Below are positions 1 to 5,661 of a stretch of 5,661 nt of DNA, in pieces. The position numbers were made by a program, and so were the translations under genes. The notes under the pieces were generated by a model. That model made no database searches and was not told where the DNA came from. It saw only the letters and a program-made list of their open reading frames with translations. Source of the stretch: Cryomorphaceae bacterium (GTDB taxonomy: Bacteria > Bacteroidota > Bacteroidia > Flavobacteriales > Schleiferiaceae). How positions within the stretch are numbered: position 1 is the first letter of the stretch; each line of letters begins with the position of its first letter. The DNA lies in the NCBI GenBank assembly GCA_003444795.1, contig DLWR01000066.1, positions 1 through 5,661 of the forward strand. The letters run 5' to 3'.

Positions 1-1014
1 CGACGAGGCTTTACTGACTGGCATCCCTCTGCGTTGCAAGGCTTTGAACCCAATCGCCGAGACTATTCAACTGGCGCCATTTGGGAATGGCGAGACAGCA
101 CTGGCTCTTGGGCCTTGGCGGAAACGGCCGAGTGGCTGATCCTCAGCCGCAGCGATATTCTGGCCGAGGAAGGCATTCGACAGGTGGAAAACCAGGCGGG
201 GGGCAAATCCTTCACGGGGTATCCAGAGCTCGCCAAGCACTTAGCACGCACGGGTGGGTTTGTGACCCTTGCTCTAGAAGATGGATCGCCCTTGAGCCGC
301 GTCTGGCCACCCAGTGAGGGTGAAGACATGGGCCTGCCCGACGATCTTCGTTCATGGCGCTTCCAACAACCGGGCAGCCAGGCATGGAGCGTGCGCTACA
401 CGGCAGACAGTACCGCCAAGGTGGCCGTTAGCGAGGAGGCTCCTCGCTCCGAGGCCTTGGCCTTTGCAGACAGCACGGAGGCGCGCACCTTCCCGGGATG
501 GCGTTGGCTCACTCCGGCATTAGTATGGGCGCAATGGACGGCTGTTGACAGCCGCATCAACTTTAAGGGCCAGCCCACGACCATTCAAGCCCAAGGCGAA
601 TGCCATTTCCAAGGGCGTCGCAAAGACATTCACCGCGTCACCATGCGGTACGCCGAAAACAATCCGCTGGACGTCCCGCATTGGATGGCCTCAACCGACC
701 TTTTGGCCGTAAACGACTTAGGTCTGCGCAAGCCCCTGGAGGTCCTGCCCTATGTAAAAACTATGGGGGATTTTATACTAACCTGCGAGGACACCGCTGC
801 CGCCAACCGCTACATGCATTACCTCACAGACAGCCGAGACACTGCAGATGAAGCGGCCTATCAGTTGGCGATTCGCTATGTGCGGAGCCAGCCAAGCGAA
901 GGACAGATTTGGTGGGTCAGCCGCCAGCCAAACCCTCAAGCGCCCTGGGCAGGATTGACCTACCGTGCGCAAGGGAAGGAGGCCTACTGGTCCACGAGCC
1001 TCTTGGTGCCCTGA
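1..1014 (+). CDS. Hypothetical protein, 5'-truncated by the window edge
   Basis: I do not firmly recognise this protein. The frame is open from base 1 (337 codons, stop TGA at 1012-1014). The first start-like codon is a TTG at 34, with coding-like sequence before it, so the gene most likely begins upstream of the window. There is no visible signal peptide or membrane segment in this part, and it is rich in Trp and in charged and polar residues. Two segments share a pattern: a hydrophobic strand, a short turn, a helix, a second helix, then another strand. They lie at nt 133-279 (strand WLILS, helix from DILAEEGIRQ) and nt 772-924 (strand FILTC, helix from TAAANRYMHYL). This layout recalls DUF3352-like Bacteroidota proteins, whose segments read roughly 'strand, S-x-E-x-L-x-x-x-L, L-x-x-D-x-x-F'. 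That assignment is from memory of the pattern and is weak. The gene is convergent with the glucosaminidase gene, with zero spacing. I am sure it is coding, but not of its function. Confidence 0.8.
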   Translation, partial: RRGFTDWHPSALQGFEPNRRDYSTGAIWEWRDSTGSWALAETAEWLILSRSDILAEEGIRQVENQAGGKSFTGYPELAKHLARTGGFVTLALEDGSPLSRVWPPSEGEDMGLPDDLRSWRFQQPGSQAWSVRYTADSTAKVAVSEEAPRSEALAFADSTEARTFPGWRWLTPALVWAQWTAVDSRINFKGQPTTIQAQGECHFQGRRKDIHRVTMRYAENNPLDVPHWMASTDLLAVNDLGLRKPLEVLPYVKTMGDFILTCEDTAAANRYMHYLTDSRDTADEAAYQLAIRYVRSQPSEGQIWWVSRQPNPQAPWAGLTYRAQGKEAYWSTSLLVP

Positions 1015-1038
1015 TTACAGGATGCCTGCGGGGTTTTT
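1009..1038 (+). terminator. Possible rho-independent terminator spanning two abutting stop codons
   Basis: A bulged stem can be drawn. CCCTG (1009-1013) pairs with CGGGG (1029-1033), including one T-G wobble. After a 4-nt bulge ATTA (1014-1017), CAGG (1018-1021) pairs with CCTG (1025-1028) around the loop ATG. The stem is followed directly by five T (1034-1038). This would end transcription of the left-hand gene just past its own stop codon, inside the last codons of the opposing gene. The bulge weakens it, so it is less certain than the terminator at 4826-4856. No matching T-run is seen for the minus strand. Confidence 0.38.
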
Positions 1039-1974
1039 GGTGAGTGCCAAACGTGGGCCTTGGAGGCGAATCAATTCGCCATCCCCAGGCTGGTAGCCTA
1101 CCGGCCATGCATTCATTTTATAGAGGGCTTCCAACGTAATTCCGTAGCGCTGCGCCACTTCCCAGGTGCTTTCGCCGCCAACCATTCGGCAGGTGCTCAC
1201 GTCGCGAAGCTTTCGGTCCCACTGATTCTTTTTTGGGGTGATGTACACGCGGTCACCCGTGCCCGGTTTCCAGGCATAGGAGGCGTCATTGAAACCTAAA
1301 ACTTTGTCCAGTTTCAAATTCAGATCAAATGCGACCTGCTCCACCGTTTCCCCTTCTTCTAAAACGACATAGCCCGCACCGTTTGGCGCCATCTTGTAGC
1401 GTGAATGTGCCTTCAAGCCTTTAGTGGCGGGTTTGATCACCTGCTGATCATAGCGGTACAGTTCTTCCTCCTCTATGATTTTAATGAGCTTCTCCGCGTA
1501 GGTTGGGCTGGTCGCATAGCCTGCCGATTTCAGGCCCTTTGCCCAGGCTTGGTAATCTCGGGGATCTAGGATAAAGAGGCCATCGTAGCGGCTTCGGCTT
1601 ACCAAGAAGTCCGAGTGGTCCTTGTAACTCTGACGGGGGTCCCGGTAGACGCGAAAGCACTCGTCGGGCTTGTCGTCGTCCACAAACATGGTCTTTCCCT
1701 TCCAGCCATCATGGCACTTAATGCCAAAGTGATTGTTTCCTTCCGTTGCCAAACGGCTTTGTCCGTTTCCACTCTCTAAAATCCCTTGCGCTAATGTGAT
1801 CGAAGCCGGAATACCCGTGCGCTTCATCTCCTTCACCGCCCATTTTGCATAGACTTGGATGTAGGCTTTTCGGGGTGATAATGGGACGGGAGGGCTGTCT
1901 GCCTCTTTTTGGGCCGAAACAGAATAACTAGCCAAAAGCAGCATCGAACTCAGGAGGAGGGCAAACGTTCTCAT
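1015..1974 (-). CDS. Secreted glucosaminidase (GH73-type) with two LysM-like modules
   Basis: This is a peptidoglycan hydrolase of 319 aa that should cleave the glycan strand next to N-acetylglucosamine, outside the inner membrane. Residues 1-21 form a Sec signal peptide (MRT, hydrophobic core, SVSA cleaved before Q22). There is no lipobox Cys. The glucosaminidase domain covers about residues 38-176. Family landmarks are LAQGILESGNGQSRLA (61-76) with the likely catalytic acid E67, NNHFGIKCHDGWKG (80-93), FRVYRD (107-112), and the RYDGLF and SAGYAT segments. Cys87 and Cys106 could form a disulfide. Two LysM-like modules follow at about 202-249 and 260-305 and should anchor the enzyme to the wall. 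The length and order are usual for Bacteroidota. An AAGGAG lies 13 nt before the ATG, which is rather far for a ribosome site. The gene is divergent from the DUF5522 gene and convergent with the left-hand gene. The family is well supported; the exact bond cleaved is inferred. Confidence 0.9.
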   Translation of the reverse strand: MRTFALLLSSMLLLASYSVSAQKEADSPPVPLSPRKAYIQVYAKWAVKEMKRTGIPASITLAQGILESGNGQSRLATEGNNHFGIKCHDGWKGKTMFVDDDKPDECFRVYRDPRQSYKDHSDFLVSRSRYDGLFILDPRDYQAWAKGLKSAGYATSPTYAEKLIKIIEEEELYRYDQQVIKPATKGLKAHSRYKMAPNGAGYVVLEEGETVEQVAFDLNLKLDKVLGFNDASYAWKPGTGDRVYITPKKNQWDRKLRDVSTCRMVGGESTWEVAQRYGITLEALYKMNAWPVGYQPGDGELIRLQGPRLALTKNPAGIL

Positions 1975-2033
1975 GGGATAAAGGTCGCTCCTTTTTGCGT
2001 TTTATAGCCGACTTTTGTAGCAGCAACCCCGCC
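1975..2033. promoter_or_regulatory. Divergent intergenic region, presumed promoters in both directions
   Basis: These 59 bp separate the start codons of the minus-strand glucosaminidase and the plus-strand DUF5522-hutU run, so promoters for both are expected here or just inside the genes. On the plus strand, GACTTTTG (2010-2017) differs at one position from the Bacteroidota -7 element TAnnTTTG. The nearest upstream TTG (1995-1997) is only 12 nt away, which is short for the -33 element. On the minus strand a TATAAA (complement of 2000-2005) lies 17 nt after a TTG, but it does not match TAnnTTTG well. An AAGGAG (complement of 1988-1993) may be the ribosome site of the minus gene. No clear operator or riboswitch is seen. 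Confidence 0.4.
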
Positions 2034-2192
2034 ATGAACCAGCTAGACCCGGAAGATTTTTATCACAGCCCTGAAGGCTACATCGTCTTCACCGAGGCCT
2101 ACCACCTCAAGCGCGGACATTGCTGCCAAAGCGGATGCAAACATTGCCCGTATGGATTTGATAAAAAACTCGGTCGCATAAAGACGCCCTGA
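2034..2192 (+). CDS. Small Cys-rich DUF5522-like protein
   Basis: This 52-aa protein matches my memory of the DUF5522 family, small Bacteroidota proteins of unknown function. The hallmark is the C-terminal cluster HCCQSGCKHCPYGF (residues 29-42), preceded by GYIVFTEAYHLKRG (15-28). Cys30, Cys31, Cys35 and Cys38, with His29 and His37, make a plausible metal or iron-sulfur site, but that is an inference. There is no signal peptide or membrane segment, so it should be cytoplasmic. I chose the ATG at 2034. The frame also runs back to a TTG at 1995, but the 13 extra residues do not look like family sequence and would use up the promoter region. Its stop lies 2 nt before the hutU start, so the two are very probably co-transcribed and may be translationally coupled. 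Nothing in the sequence tells whether it acts on urocanase. Confidence 0.85.
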   Translation: MNQLDPEDFYHSPEGYIVFTEAYHLKRGHCCQSGCKHCPYGFDKKLGRIKTP

Positions 2193-2194
2193 CG

Positions 2195-4201
2195 ATGGAT
2201 ACATTTCAATCGGCCATTTTAGCTGGCATACCCACCGAACTCCCCGAACATCCCGGCCTAAATCCAACGGTCTCGCATGCGCCTGTGCGCAAGGATGTGC
2301 TTTCGGCGCGTGAAAAAGCCCTGGCACTCAAAAACGCCATGCGCTACTTCCCAGAAAAATGGCATGCCGTCTTGGCCCCTGAATTTGCACAGGAGCTCAA
2401 AGACTATGGGCGCATTTACATGTACCGCTTTATGCCTGGATATGCGATGCATGCTCGGCCCATCAGTGATTATCCAGCCCTCTGTCAACAGGCGGCCGCC
2501 ATCATGCTGATGATTCAAAACAATTTGGACCCCGCCGTTGCCCAGCATCCCCAAGAGCTCATCACCTATGGAGGAAATGGGGCCGTCTTCCAGAATTGGG
2601 CCCAGTACCTCCTGACGATGCAGTACCTCGCCACCATGACCGAGGAACAGACGTTGCACATGCACAGCGGGCATCCACAAGGGCTTTTCCCATCGTCCAA
2701 GGAAGCACCACGTGTGGTCGTGACCAACGGCATGGTGATTCCCAACTATTCCAAACCGGATGACTGGGAGCGCATGAATGCCCTTGGCGTTTCTCAATAT
2801 GGCCAAATGACCGCCGGTTCCTACATGTACATTGGCCCTCAGGGCATCGTCCACGGAACTACCATAACGGTCATGAATGCCGCACGCAAATTCACCCGCG
2901 GTCCCTTGGAAGGCAAACTCTTTGTCACCGCAGGACTGGGTGGAATGAGTGGCGCACAGCCCAAGGCGGCCTCCATTGCCGGTATGGTGAGTATCACCGC
3001 CGAAATCAATCCCACGGCCGCCCACAAGCGCCACAGCCAAGGGTGGGTGGATGCCATTTTTGAGGATGTAGATGCCGCGATTGATTCCGCCCTAGAGAGC
3101 CAAGCCGCTGGAGGCAACCGCTCCATCGCCTTTGTAGGAAATACGGTGGACCTATGGCAGCGTTTGGTGGAACGGAACATCTCCGTGGACTTGGGCAGCG
3201 ACCAAACCTCCCTTCACAACCCCTGGGCCGGCGGCTACTACCCCCAAGGGTATAGCTACGAAGCAGCAAATGCACTGATGGTTTCGGACCCCGAAAGCTT
3301 CAAAGGTGCCATTCAGGACACCTTGCGCCGTCACGTGGAGGCCATCAACACCCTGCACAGCCGGGGAATGTACTTCTTTGACTATGGCAATGCTTTCCTC
3401 CTAGAAGCCAGTCGAGCGGGTGCGGACATCTTGGCGGAAAATGGCCTTGACTTCGCCTATCCCAGCTATGTGCAAGACATTCTTGGCCCCCTGTGTTTTG
3501 ACTATGGATTTGGCCCCTTCCGATGGGTTTGCGCATCGGGCAAGCCCGAAGATCTTCGCGCCACGGATGCCATCGCTGCGGACGTCCTTCGCCGCATGGC
3601 CGAAGAGGCACCCGAGGACATCAAACTCCAGATGGAGGACAATCTTCGCTGGATTGATCAAGCCGAGGAAAATCGACTCGTGGTAGGATCGCAGGCGCGC
3701 ATCCTCTATGCGGACAGCGTGGGCCGAATGGCCATTGCCCGGGCGTTCAACGAAGCCATTGCAGCGGGGAAGATTGGGCCGGTTGTCCTAGGCCGTGACC
3801 ACCACGACGTGAGTGGAACGGATTCGCCCTACCGCGAGACCTCCAATATCTACGACGGATCGCGCTTTACGGCGGACATGGCGGTTCACAACGCCATTGG
3901 CGACAGCTTCCGCGGGGCGACTTGGGTCAGCCTACACAATGGCGGAGGCGTAGGCTGGGGAGAAGTCATCAACGGCGGCTTTGGCATGCTCCTGGACGGA
4001 AGCCCTGAAGCCGACCGACGACTTGCCTCTATGCTTTTCTTCGACGTAAACAATGGCATTGCTCGCCGAGCCTGGGCGCGAAACGAAGAAGCGCGCACCG
4101 CCATTCGCCGTGAAATGGATCGCAGCCCCGGTCTGAAGGTCACCTGGGCAGAAATTGCAGACGATTCTCTGATTGAAGATGCCATCAACCGCGTCTTTTG
4201 A
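2195..4201 (+). CDS. hutU: Urocanate hydratase (urocanase), long form
   Basis: This enzyme converts urocanate to 4-imidazolone-5-propionate (EC 4.2.1.49), the second step of histidine breakdown, using tightly bound NAD+ as an electrophile; it is cytoplasmic. At 668 aa it is longer than the classical bacterial enzyme (about 555 aa) and resembles the long class that includes animal UROC1. Landmarks are YGGNGAVFQNWAQY (125-138), GPQGIVHGTT (214-223), the NAD-binding stretch GLGGMSGAQPKAA (247-259), DQTSLHNPWAGGYYP (336-350), GPFRW (440-444), RDHHDVSGTDSPYRETS (534-550) and GATWVSLHNGGGVGWGE (574-590). In the region equivalent to the classical FQGLPARICW signature it reads VVGSQARILY (496-505), so the cysteine of that signature is Leu504. 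As I recall, the long class shares this. The start ATG lies 2 nt after the DUF5522 stop, with no Shine-Dalgarno. No hutH, hutI or hutG is in the window. The frame is intact and the identification is firm. Confidence 0.97.
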   Translation: MDTFQSAILAGIPTELPEHPGLNPTVSHAPVRKDVLSAREKALALKNAMRYFPEKWHAVLAPEFAQELKDYGRIYMYRFMPGYAMHARPISDYPALCQQAAAIMLMIQNNLDPAVAQHPQELITYGGNGAVFQNWAQYLLTMQYLATMTEEQTLHMHSGHPQGLFPSSKEAPRVVVTNGMVIPNYSKPDDWERMNALGVSQYGQMTAGSYMYIGPQGIVHGTTITVMNAARKFTRGPLEGKLFVTAGLGGMSGAQPKAASIAGMVSITAEINPTAAHKRHSQGWVDAIFEDVDAAIDSALESQAAGGNRSIAFVGNTVDLWQRLVERNISVDLGSDQTSLHNPWAGGYYPQGYSYEAANALMVSDPESFKGAIQDTLRRHVEAINTLHSRGMYFFDYGNAFLLEASRAGADILAENGLDFAYPSYVQDILGPLCFDYGFGPFRWVCASGKPEDLRATDAIAADVLRRMAEEAPEDIKLQMEDNLRWIDQAEENRLVVGSQARILYADSVGRMAIARAFNEAIAAGKIGPVVLGRDHHDVSGTDSPYRETSNIYDGSRFTADMAVHNAIGDSFRGATWVSLHNGGGVGWGEVINGGFGMLLDGSPEADRRLASMLFFDVNNGIARRAWARNEEARTAIRREMDRSPGLKVTWAEIADDSLIEDAINRVF

Positions 4202-4215
4202 GTATTTTCGGCGGC

Positions 4216-4776
4216 ATGAAAACGGTGAAAACACTCTTATTGGCAGGCGCCGCCCTTTTGATGGCTGCATCCTGCACCCAAAATGGCAGTAGCGGAAGCG
4301 CAGGCGAAGGCTTGAACATTGGCTACGTTCGCCTGGACTCTTTAACGCAACTCTACACCTACCACACGGAATTAGTGGCTGAATTTGAGGCAACTGCGAA
4401 GAAAATGGAAGCAGAACTAATCCGCAGCCAGCAAAATTTGCAGGCAGAATACGAGGTATTGCAAAAAGCGGCCCCCAATTTGTCAAAAATTGAATTGGAA
4501 CGCGCCCAGTTGGATTTCCAGCGCGTTAACCAAAACTACCAAGCCCTGGAGCAACAGCGCAGTGGAGAACTCGCTCAAGAGGAGGCAAAAATGAACGCCA
4601 TCGTCAAGGAACAGGTAGACAAGGCCATTGCCAAATTGCAAGAAGATCTTGGCTTGGACCTCATCTTCGTCTACGAATCCAACCTACTCTACGGTTCAGA
4701 AGCTTTGGACCTCACGGCTAAGCTGGCAGAAATCCTCAACGGCATGGAAGCTCCCAGCACTGAGGAAGCCGAATAA
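4216..4776 (+). CDS. OmpH/Skp-family periplasmic chaperone-like lipoprotein
   Basis: This 186-aa protein has the OmpH/Skp layout: a strand with IGYVRLDSL (35-43), a long charged coiled-coil hairpin (about 50-145), then DLGLDLIFVYESNLLYG (144-160) and LDLTAKLAEILN (164-175). Skp homologues hold unfolded outer-membrane proteins in the periplasm. The N-terminus has KTVK, a hydrophobic stretch and a lipobox AASC, with Cys20 as the probable lipidated residue. Thr21 at +2 is not an inner-membrane retention Asp. A flexible Gly/Ser/Asn linker follows, so the protein is probably anchored in the outer membrane facing the periplasm. I chose the ATG at 4216, 14 nt after the hutU stop. A TTG at 4198 is in frame but would overlap hutU and spoil the signal peptide. 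The mature part is acidic (about 29 Asp/Glu against 14 Lys/Arg), unlike the basic E. coli Skp. The family is well supported; the client range is unknown. Confidence 0.88.
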   Translation: MKTVKTLLLAGAALLMAASCTQNGSSGSAGEGLNIGYVRLDSLTQLYTYHTELVAEFEATAKKMEAELIRSQQNLQAEYEVLQKAAPNLSKIELERAQLDFQRVNQNYQALEQQRSGELAQEEAKMNAIVKEQVDKAIAKLQEDLGLDLIFVYESNLLYGSEALDLTAKLAEILNGMEAPSTEEAE

Positions 4777-4791
4777 AGGAAATAATCTCTC

Positions 4792-4810
4792 CGTTGCGCC
4801 CCGCGCAGCG
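4792..4810 (+). other. GC-rich hairpin without a T-run, upstream of the terminator
   Basis: CGTTGCGC (4792-4799) pairs with GCGCAGCG (4803-4810) around a CCC loop, giving 8 bp with one T-G wobble. No T-run follows (the next bases are ATAAACG), so it should not terminate by itself. It lies 15 nt after the stop codon of the Skp-like gene and 15 nt before the strong terminator. It may protect the 3' end of the mRNA, or it may be chance in GC-rich DNA. Confidence 0.4.
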
Positions 4811-4825
4811 ATAAACGTTTAATGC

Positions 4826-4856
4826 AAAAGCGCGGCCCTGGGGCCGCGCTTTTTTT
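4826..4856. terminator. Strong rho-independent terminator, probably bidirectional
   Basis: AAAAGCGCGGCC (4826-4837) pairs perfectly with GGCCGCGCTTTT (4842-4853) around the loop CTGG, a 12-bp stem with a GC core. On the plus strand the T-run continues to 4856 (seven T from 4850), ending the DUF5522-hutU-Skp-like run. On the minus strand the same hairpin gives four T and then GCATT, a weaker but plausible tail for the acyl-CoA dehydrogenase gene, whose stop is at 4873-4875. Its place between two convergent genes fits a shared terminator. Confidence 0.93.
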
Positions 4857-4872
4857 GTGCTCTTGACAACAA

Positions 4873-5661
4873 TTAGTGGGAACCGAGCTCTTCCAAAACC
4901 GCACGTCCAATGACAATGCGTTGAATTTCACTCGTGCCTTCGTAGATCTGGGTAATCTTCGCGTCGCGCATCAAGCGCTCTACGTGATACTCCTTCACAA
5001 AGCCATATCCGCCGTGGATCTGAACCGCTTCCACGGTGGCCTCCATGGCCACTTCGGAGGCGTACAATTTGGCCATCGCTGATTCCTTGTCAAAGTTTTG
5101 ACCTTGATCCTTCAACCATGCGGCCTTGAGCACGAGCAAGCGCGCTGCTTCGACTTTAGTAGCCATGTCCGCCAACTTGAAGGAAATGGCTTGGTGCTCG
5201 GAGATGGGCTTGCCAAAGGCTTTGCGCTCAGTGGCATACTTAGCGGCCAATTCCAAGGCCCCTGAGGCAATACCCAGGGCTTGGGCGGCGATTCCAATTC
5301 GGCCGCCGGACAACGTCTTCATGGCAAACTTGAACCCAAATCCGTCCTCGCCAATGCGGTTCTCTTTAGGAACTTTCACGTCGGTGAACATCAAGGAATG
5401 CGTATCGCTTCCGCGAATACCCAACTTGTCCTCTTTTTTACCGACCACAAAGCCGTCCATTCCCTTCTCCACAATGAGGCAATTGATACCCCGGTGGCCC
5501 TTGGAGGCGTCCGTTTGTGCCATCACGAGGTAAACACTTGCCGTGCCCCCGTTGGTAATCCAGTTTTTGGTCCCGTTCAGGAGGTAATGATCGCCATGAT
5601 CAATCGCTGTCGTGCGCTGACTGGTGGCATCGGAGCCGGCTTCTGGCTCGCTCAAACAGAA
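4873..5661 (-). CDS. Acyl-CoA dehydrogenase, C-terminal part (5' end outside window)
   Basis: This is an FAD flavoenzyme that introduces the alpha-beta double bond into acyl-CoA in fatty-acid or branched-chain amino-acid oxidation, passing electrons to electron-transfer flavoprotein. The frame runs off the right edge. A TTG at 5653-5655 could be read as a start, but it falls within [13 protein letters not shown], the family's first signature, so about a third of the protein (N-terminal helical domain) is missing. The 262 visible codons hold the middle beta domain ([11 protein letters not shown]) and the C-terminal helical domain, with [12 protein letters not shown] (FAD-contact region), the second signature [20 protein letters not shown], and [10 protein letters not shown]. 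The Glu at 4939-4941 in that last motif sits where short- and medium-chain enzymes carry the catalytic base. The overall look is of the short-chain/butyryl-CoA-type group, but substrate cannot be read from this. The ending GSH precedes TAA, just past the shared terminator. Confidence 0.95.
   Translation of the reverse strand, partial: FCLSEPEAGSDATSQRTTAIDHGDHYLLNGTKNWITNGGTASVYLVMAQTDASKGHRGINCLIVEKGMDGFVVGKKEDKLGIRGSDTHSLMFTDVKVPKENRIGEDGFGFKFAMKTLSGGRIGIAAQALGIASGALELAAKYATERKAFGKPISEHQAISFKLADMATKVEAARLLVLKAAWLKDQGQNFDKESAMAKLYASEVAMEATVEAVQIHGGYGFVKEYHVERLMRDAKITQIYEGTSEIQRIVIGRAVLEELGSH

Noticed and set aside
979..1002. GAGGC/GCCTC inverted repeat near the end of the left-hand gene as a minus-strand terminator
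   Set aside because: The stem is only 5 bp with a 14-nt loop and has no T-run on the minus strand. It is likely chance within coding sequence.
1995..2033. N-terminal extension of the DUF5522-like gene from a TTG codon
   Set aside because: The 13 added residues do not resemble the family, and they would occupy the only space for divergent promoters. The ATG at 2034 is better.
2258..3040. 260-codon open frame on the minus strand inside hutU
   Set aside because: It lies fully antisense to a firmly identified urocanase. Its translation is rich in His, Gly and Arg with no recognisable domain, as expected of a shadow frame in GC-rich codon-biased DNA.
4198..4215. TTG start for the Skp-like gene overlapping the hutU stop
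   Set aside because: It adds six residues before a perfectly formed lipoprotein signal peptide that starts at the ATG at 4216.
3932..4486. 184-codon open frame on the minus strand across the hutU/Skp-like junction
   Set aside because: It runs antisense through two well-supported genes, and its translation shows no family features or sensible domain structure.
5653..5655. TTG as the start codon of the acyl-CoA dehydrogenase
   Set aside because: It falls within a conserved family signature, the frame stays open to the window edge, and the N-terminal domain would be missing.
1..5661. Mobile element, CRISPR, phage or defence system
   Set aside because: I found no direct repeats, terminal inverted repeats, transposase or integrase motifs, or repeat-spacer pattern. 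Gene content and composition are uniform and housekeeping-like.

Overview
This window looks like part of a Bacteroidota chromosome, most likely a flavobacterial-type lineage with GC in the mid-50s by eye. The evidence is a small DUF5522-type Cys-rich protein, a secreted glucosaminidase with two C-terminal LysM-like modules, a lipidated OmpH/Skp-like protein, and a near absence of Shine-Dalgarno sequences before the genes. No rRNA, tRNA, CRISPR, insertion sequence or phage gene is visible. The content is ordinary chromosomal housekeeping and catabolism, and I see no convincing new multi-gene system.

Layout. (1) 1-1014 (+): the 3' part of a protein I do not firmly recognise, open at the left edge. 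(2) 1015-1974 (-): a secreted peptidoglycan hydrolase (GH73-type glucosaminidase plus two LysM-like modules), convergent with gene 1. The two stop codons abut with no base between them, and a possible terminator hairpin lies across the junction. (3) 1975-2033: a 59-bp divergent intergenic region that should hold promoters for both directions. (4) 2034-4776 (+): a compact three-gene run, namely a 52-aa DUF5522-like protein, a long-form urocanate hydratase (hutU, 668 aa), and a small lipoprotein with an OmpH/Skp fold. The gaps are 2 and 14 nt. (5) 4777-4872: two hairpins, the second a strong and probably bidirectional rho-independent terminator. (6) 4873-5661 (-): the C-terminal two thirds of an acyl-CoA dehydrogenase, running off the right edge.

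How the genes work together. Urocanate hydratase is the second step of histidine degradation, but no other hut gene lies within the window. Its partners here (DUF5522 and the Skp-like lipoprotein) have no obvious link to histidine catabolism, so the run is probably an operon of convenience. The glucosaminidase and the Skp-like lipoprotein both act in the cell envelope. The acyl-CoA dehydrogenase belongs to fatty-acid or branched-chain amino-acid oxidation. The points most worth a second look are the terminator/stop-codon overlap at 1009-1038, the residue that replaces the classical urocanase cysteine, the Cys-rich mini-protein placed directly before hutU, and the strongly acidic, lipidated Skp homologue.
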